From Streptomyces antimicrobicus (GTDB lineage: Bacteria > Actinomycetota > Actinomycetes > Streptomycetales > Streptomycetaceae): DNA of 64,000 nucleotides. The DNA lies in contig NZ_JAJAUY010000016.1 in assembly GCF_020532625.1 (NCBI RefSeq), positions 1 to 64,000 of the forward strand. The letters run 5' to 3'. This document shows, in pieces, positions 40,395-50,753 of this stretch. The notes under the pieces are model-generated. The model did not search any database and was not told the origin of the DNA. It saw only the letters and a program-made list of their open reading frames with translations. The stretch's first letter is position 1; each line of letters starts with the position of its first letter. Made by a program: the position numbers and the translations under genes.

Positions 40395-41728
40395 AGAACC
40401 GACGGAGGATGAGCGCGGCCGGGGTCGCGCTGATGCTCGGCGGGGCGGGAATCCTGCTGGCCGCCCCTCCCGCCCAGGCCGCCGAGGTCTCGTACAAGGT
40501 GGAGTGCATCCCGCCCCCCGGCGGGGGCGGCCCGGTGCAGGGGACCACGACCGTCTCGATCACGGCGCCGGCCGCGGCCAAGGTCGGCGACGAGGTCGAG
40601 GTGGTCTGGAAGACCGTCAAGCCCGCCTCGAACAACACCGACCTGATGGACCTGGGCAAGGACACCGTCAAGCCGACGGGGTACGTGAAGCTCGGCGGGG
40701 CCATGGACCAGGAGGTGAAGCTGGAGGGGGAGCGGAAGAACCCGCCCATCCCCAAGAAGGCACCCATGGTCATGTCCGACATGAAGGGCAGGATCAAGCT
40801 GACCAAGGCCGGCGACGTCACGATCACGCCGGGCAGGTACGACGTGGACTTCAGCGGCTTCGTCACCAAGTGCTCCCCGAAGGAGCAGGCCGGGGTGGGC
40901 GCGACCGTCAAGGTCTCCGCCGGCGGCGGTTCCACCGGCGGCGGGTCGACGTCCGGCGGTTCCACCGGCGGCTCGGCGTCCGGGGGCTCGGCGTCCGGCG
41001 GCTCGACGTCCGGCGGCTCCACCGGCGGGAGCGGCGGCCGGACCGACTTCCCCGGCAAGCCGGTCGAGGTCAGCTACGACTGCGGCGCGGTCGTCCCCGG
41101 CGGCATCAAGACCCCGGTGACGATCAACGCCAAGAAGAACGGCGGCGGCTACGACCTCACGGTCAAGACCGCCAAGGGCGCGATGAACAGCCCGATGGCC
41201 CTGCCGGCGGGCGCGCTGAAGCCGTCCATGAACGTCAAGCTCGGCGGCGCGGACAGCGGCACCGTCAAGGTCACCGGCCCCGCCAACGCCGAGGCCGTCC
41301 CGCAGGGCGCGCCGGTCAGCCTGAGCGACATGACCGGCACCTACACGCCCGGCAGGAGCGGCAAGGTCACGCTGAGCCCGGACCAGCTGACGATCGACGT
41401 CACGATGGCCCCGGGCAGCACACCGATCAACGTGCCCTGCAAGGCCAACAGCAGCGGCGTCTCGCTGGAGCTGGACACCACCGCCCAGCCGGGCGGCTCC
41501 GGCTCCCAGGCCGACGGCGGCGGCGCCGGCGGTCCGGGCGGCAGCGGTGGCCTGGCCGAGACCGGGGCCGAGGACGAGGGCGGGCTGAGGGCCCTCGGCC
41601 TGGTCGCCGGCACGGTGATCCTGCTCGGCGGCGCGGTCTTCGCCTTCACCCCCCGGCGTCGCGCAGGGGGGCGGGTGCGTCAGTGCACGTTGCCCATCAG
41701 CGCCTGGACCTTCTTGCGGTACATGTAG
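40391..41728 (+). CDS. Two-domain surface protein with LAETG (class E sortase-type) signal
   Basis: The 445-residue protein starts at GTG 40391, overlapping the previous stop (GTGA). After a signal peptide (1-34) comes domain A (about 35-178, EVSYKVECIPPPGGGG...), a Gly/Ser/Thr-rich linker (about 178-215), then domain B (about 220-345, VEVSYDCGAVVPGGIK...EAVPQGAPVSLSDMTGTYTP), which closely matches the domain of the protein at 37548. The tail has LAETG (about 388-392), a hydrophobic helix and FTPRRRAGG. LAxTG is the motif used by Streptomyces class E sortases. The frame then runs 49 bases into the convergent transporter gene before a stop, adding about 18 odd residues. Confidence 0.8.
40921..41037 (+). 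repeat. GGC-TCC repeat coding a Gly/Ser/Thr linker
   Basis: Imperfect tandem copies of a 15-18 base unit (GGCGGTTCCACC, GGCGGCTCGACGTCC) code for GGSTSGGSTGGSASGG-type linker between the two domains. It is prone to length change. Confidence 0.7.
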
Positions 41729-43194
41729 ACCGCGAGACCGGCGACGACGGCCGCCGAGGCCTCCAGGGCGATGATCCCGGTGCCGTTGAGGTCCACGCCC
41801 GCCAGGGAGAGCAGACCGGTGGTGCAGTCACCCGCGGTCACCGCGAGGAACCAGACGCCCATCATCTGCGAGGCGTACTTCTGCGGCGCCATCTTGGTGG
41901 TCACCGAGAGGCCGACCGGGGACAGGCACAGCTCACCGATGGTCTGGATCATGTAGATGGAGACCAGCCACATCGGGGAGACCTTGGTGCCGTCGCCCGC
42001 CATGTTCATCGGGACGATGAAGACGAAGAACGAGGCACCGACCAGGACCAGGCCCATCGCGAACTTCACGATGGTGTTCGGCTCCTGGTTCTTACGGGCC
42101 AGCCACAGCCACAGCCAGGCGAAGACCGGGGCCAGCGCCATGACGAACAGCGGGTTCAGCGACTGGTACCAGGTGGCGGAGAAGCCGAGGCCGAAGACGG
42201 TGTCGGCGGTCTTGTCGTCCGCGAACAGCGACAGCGTGGAGCCACCCTGGTCGTAGATCATCCAGAAGACGGCGGCGGCGATGAAGAACCAGATGTACGC
42301 CGTCATCCGGGACTGCTCGGCGGTGTTCAGGTCCTTGTCGCGCTTGATGCGCACCAGCACGGCGATCGGGATGACCAGACCGGCCAGCGTCAGCGGGACC
42401 AGCGCCCAGTTCAGGGTGTACATGCCCAGGGCGACGACGGCGCCGTAGAAGACCGCGACGGCCAGCACGCCGAGGACGACCTTGGTGACGACGGCCTTGC
42501 GCTCGTCGGCGGAGAGCGGGTTCGGGACCTCGCTGCTCTTCGGGCTGAGGTGCTTGGTGCCGATCAGGAACTGGGTCAGACCCAGGCCCATGCCGACGGC
42601 GGCCAGGGCGAAGCCCAGGTGCCAGTTCATCTCCTTGCCGATCGTGCCGATCACGAACGGCGCGACGAAGGCACCCAGGTTGATGCCGATGTAGAAGAGG
42701 GTGAAGCCACCGTCGCGGCGCGGGTCCTCCGGGCCGTCGTAGAGGTGGCCGACCATGGTGGAGATGTTGGCCTTCAGCAGGCCGGAACCGGCGGCGACCA
42801 GGATCAGGCCGAGGAAGAACATCGCCTGGCCCGGAAGGGCGAGGGAGAAGTGACCGGCCATGATCACGAAGCCGGCGATGGCGACCGTCTTGCGGGCGCC
42901 CCAGACCCGGTCACCGAACCATCCGCCCGGCATGGCCATCAGGTAGACCATGGAGACGTAGACGGAGTAGATGGCCGTGGCCGTGGCCGCCGTCATGGCC
43001 AGGCCGCCGCCCTGGCTGCCCGTGGCGGCGTCGGCGCCGCCCGAGACCAGGTAGTACACGAGAAGAGCGCGCATGCCGTAGTAGGAGAAGCGCTCCCACA
43101 TCTCGGTCATGAACAGCGTGGCCAGGCCGCGGGGGTGGCCGAAGAAGGTCTTCTCACCGCTCGCGGCGGAATCCTTCGTCAGGCTGGAAGCCAT
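41680..43194 (-). CDS. Proton-dependent oligopeptide transporter (POT/PTR family)
   Basis: The 504-residue membrane protein of the major facilitator superfamily starts at ATG 43194 (AAGGA about 9 bases upstream). The POT signature region is FMTEMWERFSYYGMRALLVYYL with the ExxERFxYY element. FYIGINLGAFVAPFV is the second PTR signature. About 14 hydrophobic helices follow. It imports di- and tripeptides with protons. Its 3' end overlaps the convergent surface-protein gene by 49 bases. Frame upstream of 43194 is open but has no start signal. Confidence 0.93.
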   Translation of the reverse strand: MASSLTKDSAASGEKTFFGHPRGLATLFMTEMWERFSYYGMRALLVYYLVSGGADAATGSQGGGLAMTAATATAIYSVYVSMVYLMAMPGGWFGDRVWGARKTVAIAGFVIMAGHFSLALPGQAMFFLGLILVAAGSGLLKANISTMVGHLYDGPEDPRRDGGFTLFYIGINLGAFVAPFVIGTIGKEMNWHLGFALAAVGMGLGLTQFLIGTKHLSPKSSEVPNPLSADERKAVVTKVVLGVLAVAVFYGAVVALGMYTLNWALVPLTLAGLVIPIAVLVRIKRDKDLNTAEQSRMTAYIWFFIAAAVFWMIYDQGGSTLSLFADDKTADTVFGLGFSATWYQSLNPLFVMALAPVFAWLWLWLARKNQEPNTIVKFAMGLVLVGASFFVFIVPMNMAGDGTKVSPMWLVSIYMIQTIGELCLSPVGLSVTTKMAPQKYASQMMGVWFLAVTAGDCTTGLLSLAGVDLNGTGIIALEASAAVVAGLAVYMYRKKVQALMGNVH

Positions 43195-43592
43195 GGTCGA
43201 TCCTTGCTTGCTCGGGACGCCGTCTGCTTCGTGAGCCGGTAGGGCGCCCGGTGAGGGGGACCGGTACCGGGTGACGGACAATCCGTCGTCCGGGATCCAC
43301 GCCGCGACATGCCTCCTCGCACGTCGGGCCCGGCCCACAGGGTCATTCACGTCAAGCACAGAAAAGGGGAGATCTCGGCGTGATTCGCACAAGATCCCCC
43401 GGATACTGCATTAAACGTCTCGCCACCATACGACACGACAGTGCCTGACATGGAAGCCCTTGAGAGATGGATCACAGGCGTTCATGGAACCGTTTCCGCA
43501 TATTCGAAGGTCGTAGGACTTCATAAGCCCAGATCGGAAGCGGTATGCCGGGGCAGCCCAGCCGGGAGGATCCTCGGACTACCATCACCCAC
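43195..43592. other. Intergenic region between divergent transporter and response-regulator genes
   Basis: No gene is supported in 398 bases. On the minus strand TTGACG lies near 43357 but has no matching -10 at 17-19 bases. The stretch 43400-43530 is AT-richer than its surroundings and includes CATTAAACG and CATATTCGAAGG. GGGAGGA before 43593 serves the regulator gene. Confidence 0.4.
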
Positions 43593-44270
<678 letters not shown>

Positions 44271-44282
44271 GCCCGACCCGCC

Positions 44283-45551
44283 ATGCGCCGCCGCCTGATC
44301 AATTCCACCCTCGCGGTGGTGCTCGTCGTGATCGCCGTCTTCGGCGTCTCCCTGGTGATCGTCGAGACCCGCACGATCACCAGCAGCGCGCACGACCGGA
44401 TCGAGGCCGAGGCGGTCGGCCTGGTCGGCGCCGTCGAGTCCCGGCTGCTGGACAAGCAGCCGGTGGACGCCGGCGCCCTCGCCGAGCAGCTCGACCCCGG
44501 CCGGTACGCCCGGATCCAGATCCCCGGCCAGCCGCCCGTCGAGGTCGGCGACCCGGTCTCCGGCGGGGTCATCCGGGGCTCCGCCCGGGGCGAGCACGGC
44601 CTGAGCGTGGTGGTGGAGGAGTCCCGTTCCACGGTCACCCGCGAGGTCGGCCGGACCATGGCGGTGGTCGGGGCGGTCGCGCTGCTGGCCGTCGTCGCGG
44701 CCGTGCTGCTCGCCGTACGGCAGGCCAACCGGCTGGCGTCCCCGCTCACCGACCTCGCCGAGACCGCCGAGCGGCTCGGATCGGGCGACCCGCGGCCGCG
44801 GCACAAGCGGTACGGGGTCCCGGAGCTGGACCGGGTCGCGGACGTGCTGGACGCCAGCGCCGAGCGGATCGGGCGGATGCTCACCGCCGAGCGGCGGCTG
44901 GCGGCGGACGCCTCGCACCAGCTGCGGACCCCGCTGACGGCGCTGTCCATGCGGCTGGAGGAGATCACCGTCACCGAGGACCTGGCCACCGTCCGGGAGG
45001 AGGCGACGATCGCCCTCACCCAGGTGGAGCGGCTCACGGACGTGGTGGAGCGGCTGCTGACGAACTCCCGGGACCCGCGCACCGGCTCGGCGGTCTCCTT
45101 CGACCTCGACGAGGTCGTCAAGCAGCAGGTGGAGGAGTGGCGGCCCGCCTACCGCAGCGCCGGGCGGGCGATCGTCCGCTCCGGCAAGCACGGCCTGCGG
45201 GCCGTGGGCACGCCCGGCGCGGTCGCCCAGGTGCTGGCCACCCTCGTGGAGAACGCCCTGATGCACGGGGGCGGCACCGTCGCGCTGCGCACCCGGGTGA
45301 CCGGCAACCAGGCGGTGATCGAGGTCACCGACGAGGGGCCGGGCGTCCCGGCGGACCTGGGCAACCGGATCTTCGAGCGGGCCATCAGCGGGCGCAACTC
45401 CACCGGCATCGGGCTGGCGGTCGCGCGGGACCTGGCGGAGGCCGACGGCGGACGGCTGGAGCTGCTGCAGGGCCAGCCGCCGGTGTTCGCGCTGTTCCTC
45501 AGCCGTACGGCGCCCGAGCCGCCGCAGCAGCACCCGGAGACGGTCCGCTAG
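44283..45551 (+). CDS. Sensor histidine kinase
   Basis: The 422-residue membrane kinase has two transmembrane helices (about 8-27 and 126-147) flanking a small extracytoplasmic sensor (about 28-125), a HAMP region (about 148-200), a HisKA dimerisation domain with His212 in ASHQLRTPLTAL, and an ATPase domain with N box LVENALMHG, G1 DEGPGVP and a G2 STGIGLAVA. It phosphorylates the adjacent response regulator. The small sensor domain has no recognised fold. Confidence 0.94.
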   Translation: MRRRLINSTLAVVLVVIAVFGVSLVIVETRTITSSAHDRIEAEAVGLVGAVESRLLDKQPVDAGALAEQLDPGRYARIQIPGQPPVEVGDPVSGGVIRGSARGEHGLSVVVEESRSTVTREVGRTMAVVGAVALLAVVAAVLLAVRQANRLASPLTDLAETAERLGSGDPRPRHKRYGVPELDRVADVLDASAERIGRMLTAERRLAADASHQLRTPLTALSMRLEEITVTEDLATVREEATIALTQVERLTDVVERLLTNSRDPRTGSAVSFDLDEVVKQQVEEWRPAYRSAGRAIVRSGKHGLRAVGTPGAVAQVLATLVENALMHGGGTVALRTRVTGNQAVIEVTDEGPGVPADLGNRIFERAISGRNSTGIGLAVARDLAEADGGRLELLQGQPPVFALFLSRTAPEPPQQHPETVR

Positions 45552-45596
45552 GCGTCGGGCGTCAGGCGTCAGGCGTCGGGCGTCGGGCGTGGGCGA
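45551..45596. repeat. 7-base tandem repeat GGCGTC(G/A)
   Basis: About six units of GGCGTCG or GGCGTCA follow the kinase stop directly and run to the end of the convergent GtrA gene. It may form no stable hairpin, so no terminator is called. It looks like a small variable-number repeat. Confidence 0.7.
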
Positions 45597-45602
45597 AGGG
45601 CG

Positions 45603-46127
45603 TCAGGCGGCGGGGACGCGGGGCGCCGGCTCCTCCGCGACGACCTCGGAGGTGCCGCCGGCCACGGTGACCCCGCCGCCGGAGGTCTCGGGCAGGGCCC
45701 GGAAGACCCAGGTGCGGTAGGACCAGAACCGGAACAGGGTGGCCACGCCGATGCCGAAGAGCTTGAAGACGTTGCTCTGCAGCGGGCTGTCCCAGCCGAA
45801 TCCGTATGTGGCCGTGTAAAGGATTCCGGTCTCGATGACCATGCCGATCAGGCTGAACACCAGGAACAGGGTCATCTCACGCTTACGGCCGCTCTTGTCG
45901 CGGTCGCGGTAGGTGAAGTAGCGGAACCCTATGTAATTGCAGATGATCGCCACGGAAATGGCTATGACATTGGCCCGCCCGACCTGGAGATCGGTCGTGC
46001 TGCGGATCAGGTTGAAGACGCCGAGGTTGACCAGGACACCGAGTCCGCCCACCGCCCCGAACTTGGCGACTTCACGGATCATGCCGCGAAGGCGTTCGGG
46101 CAGCGTTACTGCTTCGGGGGTACTCAT
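45603..46127 (-). CDS. GtrA-family membrane protein
   Basis: The 174-residue protein has four hydrophobic helices (about 20-40, 50-70, 85-108, 115-135) in the GtrA pattern: KFGAVGGLGVLVNLGVFNLI, NVIAISVAIICNYIGFRYFTYRDR, and FKLFGIGVATLFRFWSYRTWVF. GtrA proteins help flip or hand over polyprenyl-linked sugars for wall or surface glycan decoration. The middle of the gene uses more A/T-ending codons (ATA, AAT, CTT, ACA) than neighbours. It is divergent from purK. Confidence 0.9.
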   Translation of the reverse strand: MSTPEAVTLPERLRGMIREVAKFGAVGGLGVLVNLGVFNLIRSTTDLQVGRANVIAISVAIICNYIGFRYFTYRDRDKSGRKREMTLFLVFSLIGMVIETGILYTATYGFGWDSPLQSNVFKLFGIGVATLFRFWSYRTWVFRALPETSGGGVTVAGGTSEVVAEEPAPRVPAA

Positions 46128-46304
46128 CTGACGTTTCAGTCCCTGTCATCGTCCGGCAGCGGCCTGACCATGTTAAGTGTCCGCCGATCGGACCGTCTGT
46201 GCCTTCTGACACTCGTGCGGCGCACGGCGCACCGGCCCCCGCCGCACCGTCCGGTCGCCGGGGTCCGGTCCGGATGGCCGAATACCGGCGGATACCCTGG
46301 TGGA

Positions 46305-47444
46305 GTGACGTTCCCGGTAGTCGGCATGGTCGGCGGCGGTCAGCTCGCCCGCATGACCCACGAGGCGGGCATCCCCCTCGGCATCAGATTCAAGATCCTC
46401 AGTGACACCCCGCAGGACTCGGCGGCCCAGGTCGTGAGCGACGTCGTCATCGGCGACTACCGCGACCTGGACACGCTGCGCGCCTTCGCGCGCGGCTGCG
46501 ACGTGATCACCTTCGACCACGAACACGTACCCACCGAACACCTGCGGGCCCTGGAAGCGGACGGCATCCCCGTCCGCCCGGGGCCCGACGCGTTGGTGCA
46601 CGCCCAGGACAAGGGGGTGATGCGCGCCCGGCTCGACGAGATCGGCGCGCCCAGCCCCCGCCACCGGATCGTCAGCGATCCGGCGGACGTGGCGGCGTTC
46701 GCGCAGGAGGTCGGCGGCTTCCCCGTGATCCTCAAGACCGTCCGCGGCGGCTACGACGGCAAGGGCGTGTGGTTCGTACGCTCCGCCGACGACGCGGAGG
46801 CCCCCTTCAAGGCGGGCGTCCCGGTGCTGGCCGAGGAGAAGGTGGACTACGTCCGCGAGCTCGCGGCCAACATCGTCCGCTCCCCGCACGGCCAGGCCGT
46901 GGCGTACCCGGTGGTGGAGTCCGTCCAGGTCGACGGCGTGTGCGACACGGTGATCGCGCCCGCCCCGGACCTGTCGGAGGAGCTCGCCGGCGAGGCCCAG
47001 GCCCTCGCGCTGCGCATCGCCAAGGAGCTGGGCGTGACCGGTCACCTGGCGGTCGAGCTGTTCGAGACGGCCGACGGCCGGATCCTGGTCAACGAGCTGG
47101 CCATGCGCCCGCACAACTCCGGGCACTGGACCCAGGACGGCGCGATGACCTCGCAGTTCGCCAACCACCTGCGGGCCGTGCTCGACCTGCCGCTCGGCGA
47201 CCCGCGCCCGCGGGCCCGCTGGACGGTCATGGCGAACGTGCTGGGCGGGGACTACCCCGACATGTACGCCGGGTACCTGCACTGCATGGCGCACGACCCG
47301 CAGCTGAAGATCCACATGTACGGCAAGGACGTGAAACAGGGTCGCAAGGTCGGCCACGTCAACACCTACGGCGACGACCTGGACGATGTGCTGGAGCGCG
47401 CACGTCACGCAGCCGGCTACCTCAGAGGAACGATCACCGAATGA
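46305..47444 (+). CDS. purK: N5-carboxyaminoimidazole ribonucleotide synthase
   Basis: The 379-residue ATP-grasp enzyme carboxylates AIR in purine synthesis. The GTG at 46305 begins [20 protein letters not shown], the usual PurK start. TACCCT (46293-46298) sits 6 bases upstream, so the mRNA may be leaderless; no -35 is clear. Later motifs are [11 protein letters not shown], the ATP-grasp lysine in [32 protein letters not shown], and [17 protein letters not shown]. Its stop overlaps purE (ATGA). Confidence 0.97.
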   Translation: MTFPVVGMVGGGQLARMTHEAGIPLGIRFKILSDTPQDSAAQVVSDVVIGDYRDLDTLRAFARGCDVITFDHEHVPTEHLRALEADGIPVRPGPDALVHAQDKGVMRARLDEIGAPSPRHRIVSDPADVAAFAQEVGGFPVILKTVRGGYDGKGVWFVRSADDAEAPFKAGVPVLAEEKVDYVRELAANIVRSPHGQAVAYPVVESVQVDGVCDTVIAPAPDLSEELAGEAQALALRIAKELGVTGHLAVELFETADGRILVNELAMRPHNSGHWTQDGAMTSQFANHLRAVLDLPLGDPRPRARWTVMANVLGGDYPDMYAGYLHCMAHDPQLKIHMYGKDVKQGRKVGHVNTYGDDLDDVLERARHAAGYLRGTITE

Positions 47445-47953
47445 GCACCCCGAGCAACCCCGTCGTCGGCATCGTCATGGGCTCCGACTCGGACTGGCCG
47501 GTCATGGAGGCCGCGGCCCAGGCCCTGGACGAGTTCGAGATCCCCTACGAGGTCGACGTCGTCTCCGCCCACCGCATGCCCCGCGAGATGGTGGCGTACG
47601 GGGAGCGGGCGGCCGACCGCGGGCTGAAGGCGATCATCGCCGGGGCGGGCGGCGCCGCCCACCTGCCCGGCATGCTGGCCTCGGTCACCCCGCTGCCGGT
47701 CATCGGCGTTCCCGTGCCGCTGAAGTACCTGGACGGCATGGACTCGCTGCTGTCGATCGTGCAGATGCCCGCCGGGGTCCCCGTCGCCACCGTCTCCATC
47801 GGCGGCGCCCGCAACGCCGGGCTGCTCGCCGCGCGGATCCTGGCCACCCAGGACGCGGACCTGATGGCCCGGATGCTGGAGTTCCAGCAGGAGCTGAACG
47901 ACCAGGCCACCGAGAAGGGCAAGCGGCTGCGGACCAAGGTGGCCGCCGGATGA
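47441..47953 (+). CDS. purE: N5-carboxyaminoimidazole ribonucleotide mutase
   Basis: The 170-residue PurE class I enzyme moves the carboxyl group to give [31 protein letters not shown] with the catalytic His, and [26 protein letters not shown] are all present. ATG 47441 overlaps the purK stop and its own stop overlaps the dipeptidase ATG, so purK, purE and the dipeptidase gene are translationally coupled. Confidence 0.97.
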   Translation: MSTPSNPVVGIVMGSDSDWPVMEAAAQALDEFEIPYEVDVVSAHRMPREMVAYGERAADRGLKAIIAGAGGAAHLPGMLASVTPLPVIGVPVPLKYLDGMDSLLSIVQMPAGVPVATVSIGGARNAGLLAARILATQDADLMARMLEFQQELNDQATEKGKRLRTKVAAG

Positions 47954-49164
47954 CGGACCGCCCCGACCGTCCGGCCGACGGCCGGGTGGAGCGCCTGGCG
48001 CAGGCCCGGCGGCTGCTGGCCGAGCACCCGGTCGTCGACGGCCACAACGACCTGCCGTGGGCGCTGCGCAAGCAGGTGCGCTACGACCTGGACCGGCTGG
48101 ACATCGGCGCCGACCAGAGCGCCGCGCTGCACACCGACATCCCGCGGCTGCGGGCCGGTGGTGTCGGGGCGCAGTTCTGGTCCGTCTACGTCAGCGCGGA
48201 CCTCGCCGGCGACCACGCGGTCAGCGCCACCCTGGAGCAGGTCGACGCGGTCGGCCAGCTGATCGACCGTTACCCGGGCGACCTGGTGCGGGCGCTGACG
48301 GCCGACGACATGGAGGCCGCCCGGGCATCGGGGCGGATCGCCTCCCTGATGGGCGCCGAGGGCGGGCACTCGATCGACAACTCGCTGGCCACCCTGCGCG
48401 CCCTGTACCGGCTCGGCGTGCGGTACCTGACGCTCACCCACAACGACAACGTGGACTGGGCGGACTCGGCGACCGACGAGCCGCGGCACGGCGGGCTGAC
48501 GGACTTCGGCCGTGAGGTCGTCCGCGAGATGAACCGCATCGGCATGCTGGTGGACCTCTCGCACGTGGCCGCGACGACCATGCGGGACGCGCTGGCCACC
48601 AGCGCCGCCCCGGTGATCTTCAGCCACTCCTCGGCCCGCGCGATCTGCGACCACCCGCGCAACGTCCCCGACGACGTACTGGCGGCGCTGCCCGCCAACG
48701 GCGGGATCGCGATGGCCACGTTCGTGCCGAAGTTCATCCTGCCGGCGGCCGTGGAGTGGACCGCGGCGGCCGACGCGAACCTGCGGGCGCACGGCTTCCA
48801 CCCGCTGGACACCACCCCGGAGGCGATGGCCCTGCACCGCGCCTTCGAGGCGGAACGGCCGCGGCCGGTGGCCACGGCGGCGACGGTGGCCGACCACCTG
48901 GACCACATGCGCGAGGTCGCGGGGGTGGACCACATCGGCATCGGCGGTGACTTCGACGGGACGGCCTTCACCCCGGCCGGGCTCGACGACGTGTCCGGCT
49001 ACCCGAACCTCCTCGCCGAGCTGCTGGAACGCGGCTGGTCGCGGGCGGACCTGGCCAAGCTGACGTGGTCCAACGCGGTACGGGTGCTGCGCGACGCCGA
49101 GGCGGTGGCGCGCGAGCTGTCGGCCACGCGCGGGCCGTCGAACGCGGTGCTGACGGCCTCCTGA
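47950..49164 (+). CDS. Membrane-dipeptidase-type peptidase, family M19
   Basis: The 404-residue binuclear zinc enzyme is homologous to renal dipeptidase; the S. coelicolor orthologue Sco3058 has a known structure. Metal ligands visible are His32 and Asp34 in [10 protein letters not shown], Glu137 in GAEGGHS, His205 in VDLSHVA and His226 in IFSHSSAR; His164 in LTHNDN and catalytic Asp334 in GIGGDFDG complete the site. There is no signal peptide. It cleaves dipeptides, including those with a C-terminal D-residue. Its ATG overlaps the purE stop, so it is co-transcribed with purine genes, without an obvious functional link. Confidence 0.95.
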   Translation: MTDRPDRPADGRVERLAQARRLLAEHPVVDGHNDLPWALRKQVRYDLDRLDIGADQSAALHTDIPRLRAGGVGAQFWSVYVSADLAGDHAVSATLEQVDAVGQLIDRYPGDLVRALTADDMEAARASGRIASLMGAEGGHSIDNSLATLRALYRLGVRYLTLTHNDNVDWADSATDEPRHGGLTDFGREVVREMNRIGMLVDLSHVAATTMRDALATSAAPVIFSHSSARAICDHPRNVPDDVLAALPANGGIAMATFVPKFILPAAVEWTAAADANLRAHGFHPLDTTPEAMALHRAFEAERPRPVATAATVADHLDHMREVAGVDHIGIGGDFDGTAFTPAGLDDVSGYPNLLAELLERGWSRADLAKLTWSNAVRVLRDAEAVARELSATRGPSNAVLTAS

Positions 49165-49172
49165 CGCCCTCC

Positions 49173-49218
49173 GGCGGACGTGGCGTTCGGGGGTCACCAC
49201 CCGAACGCCACATCCGCC
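49173..49218 (+). terminator. Terminator hairpin after the dipeptidase gene
   Basis: Arms 49173-49191 and 49200-49218 pair over 19 bases with one G:U, around an 8-base loop, 8 bases after the stop. It separates the dipeptidase from its paralogue, which must have its own promoter. Confidence 0.85.
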
Positions 49219-49291
49219 GCGAAGTGGCCCGCCCGGCGTGTCACGGTGGCAGCAGCGTTCCCTGCTTGCTGCCGAGACCCGGAGCGAATCC

Positions 49292-50314
49292 ATGGCCGAC
49301 CTGCAGGATGAATCCGAGGCGGGCCCCTGCGTGGGAGCCCCCGAGTCCCCCGCCCCCGTGGTGGCCGACGCCCTGGAGCGGGCGGCCGCCCTGCTGGCGG
49401 AGCATCCCGTCGCGGACGGGTGCAACACCTTGGTCTGGACCCTGCGTCAGACCCCGTACCACGACACCGACACCGACATCCCACGGCTGCGGTCGGGTGC
49501 GGTCGGCGCCCAGTTCTGGTCGCTGCTGACCCCGACGACCGGGGACCGGGTGGTCGCCGACACCCTGGAACTGATCGACATCGCGCACGACCTGGTCCAC
49601 GCGTATCCCGACGAGCTGCTGCTCGCGCTGACCGCGGGCGACCTGGCGGACGCGCGCAACCGCGGGCGCATCGCCTCGTTCCTCGGCCCGGTCTCGGGCA
49701 GCACCCTGACCGATTCCCTGGGCACCCTGCACGCCTTCCACAAGCTGGGCGTGCGCAGCCTGGCGCCGGCCGGTGCCACCTGGGCGCAGGACGATCTGAC
49801 GCCCTTCGGGCACGAGGTGGTCCGCGAGGCGAACCGGCTGGCGATGGGGCTCGACCTGACGGGCTGTCCGCCCGAGGCGGCCGTCCAGATCGCCGGGGCG
49901 TCCCGGGCGCCGGTGCTGATCTCCCACACCGGGGCGGCCGCGCTGACCCGTCATCCGCTCAACGTGCCGGACGAGGTCCTGCTCGCCGTACGGGCGACGG
50001 GCGGGGTCTGCATGGTCAGCTTCTCCGCCGAGCAGACCGGCGACTCCCTGCACGCGGTGGCCGACCACCTGGACCACATCCGTGGGGTGGCCGGACCGCA
50101 GAGCGTGGGTCTGGGCGCCTGCTTCGGCTCCGACCCGCCGCACGGCCACCCCACGGGCCTGACGGACCCCTCAGGTTATCCGCGGCTGTTCGCCGAACTG
50201 CTCGACCGCGGCTGGCCCGAGCCCGATCTCGCCCTGCTGGCCTGGGACAACGTGGCGCGGGTGCTGCGGGACGTGGAGTTCACCTCCCGCGCCGCCCACC
50301 ACCGCAAGCCCTGA
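49292..50314 (+). CDS. Dipeptidase paralogue that has lost its metal site (probable pseudoenzyme)
   Basis: The 340-residue protein aligns along its length with the preceding M19 dipeptidase: AALLAEHPVADGCNTLVWTLR, TDIPRLRSGAVGAQFWS, LALTAGDLADARNRGRIASFLG, HPLNVPDEVLLAVRATGGV, and VADHLDHIRGVAGPQSVGLGACFGSD. However HxD has become CNT, the bridging Glu (GAEGG) is GPVSG, LTHN is LAPA, DLSH is DLTG, and the catalytic Asp (GGDFDG) is GACFGS; only one ligand His (ISHTG) remains. About 46 residues of the C-terminal part are deleted. The frame is intact and codon use is normal, so it is kept under selection. ATG 49292 (GGAGCG 7 bases before) is preferred. Role unknown. Confidence 0.85.
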   Translation: MADLQDESEAGPCVGAPESPAPVVADALERAAALLAEHPVADGCNTLVWTLRQTPYHDTDTDIPRLRSGAVGAQFWSLLTPTTGDRVVADTLELIDIAHDLVHAYPDELLLALTAGDLADARNRGRIASFLGPVSGSTLTDSLGTLHAFHKLGVRSLAPAGATWAQDDLTPFGHEVVREANRLAMGLDLTGCPPEAAVQIAGASRAPVLISHTGAAALTRHPLNVPDEVLLAVRATGGVCMVSFSAEQTGDSLHAVADHLDHIRGVAGPQSVGLGACFGSDPPHGHPTGLTDPSGYPRLFAELLDRGWPEPDLALLAWDNVARVLRDVEFTSRAAHHRKP

Positions 50315-50329
50315 GGGCGGGGCACCCGT

Positions 50330-50698
50330 TCAGCCGGCGCACAGGCAGAACGGGTGCCCGGCCGGGTCGGCGTAGACCCGCCAGCTGCGGGAGCGGTCCT
50401 CGGTGTCCAGGGGCTTGGCGCCCAGCGCGAGGACCTGCTCCTCGGCCGCGTCCAGGTCCGGTACCGCCAGGTCGAGGTGGAACTGCTGCGCGCCCGTGGC
50501 CGACGGCCAGGGCGGCGGGACGTGGCCCGGGGCCTCCTGGAAGGCGAGCCGGGTGCCCGGGTGGCCGGTGAGGTCGACCCAGTCCGGCTCGTCCGGGCTG
50601 GAGCTGGGCTCGCCGCCGAGCAGGGCGGCGTAGAACGAGGCGAGGGCGTGGGGGTCGGGGCAGTCGAGGACGACGGCGCCGAGCGTGGCGATGGCCAT
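50330..50698 (-). CDS. VOC-family (glyoxalase/bleomycin-resistance fold) protein
   Basis: The 122-residue protein has two beta-alpha-beta-beta-beta modules: LGAVVLDCPDPHALASFYAALLGGE and QQFHLDLAVPDLDAAEEQVLALGAKP, followed by YADPAGHPFCLC. Metal-binding His and Glu positions are partly present (FHLDLAV). Such proteins act on small molecules or bind drugs; the substrate is unknown. It is divergent from the CGNR gene and shares its operator region. Confidence 0.85.
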   Translation of the reverse strand: MAIATLGAVVLDCPDPHALASFYAALLGGEPSSSPDEPDWVDLTGHPGTRLAFQEAPGHVPPPWPSATGAQQFHLDLAVPDLDAAEEQVLALGAKPLDTEDRSRSWRVYADPAGHPFCLCAG

Positions 50699-50753
50699 GA
50701 CGGATCTCCTGAGCCTGGGGCCTGGGGCCCGGGACGGGAAAGGGACCGCGGTT

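Noticed and set aside
45551..45596. Possible CRISPR array
   Set aside because: Units are 7 bases without spacers, and no cas gene is present in the window.
49165..50314. Pseudogene call for the second dipeptidase-like gene
   Set aside because: The frame is intact over 340 residues, codon bias is normal and a ribosome-binding site is present, so a pseudoenzyme fits better than a pseudogene.
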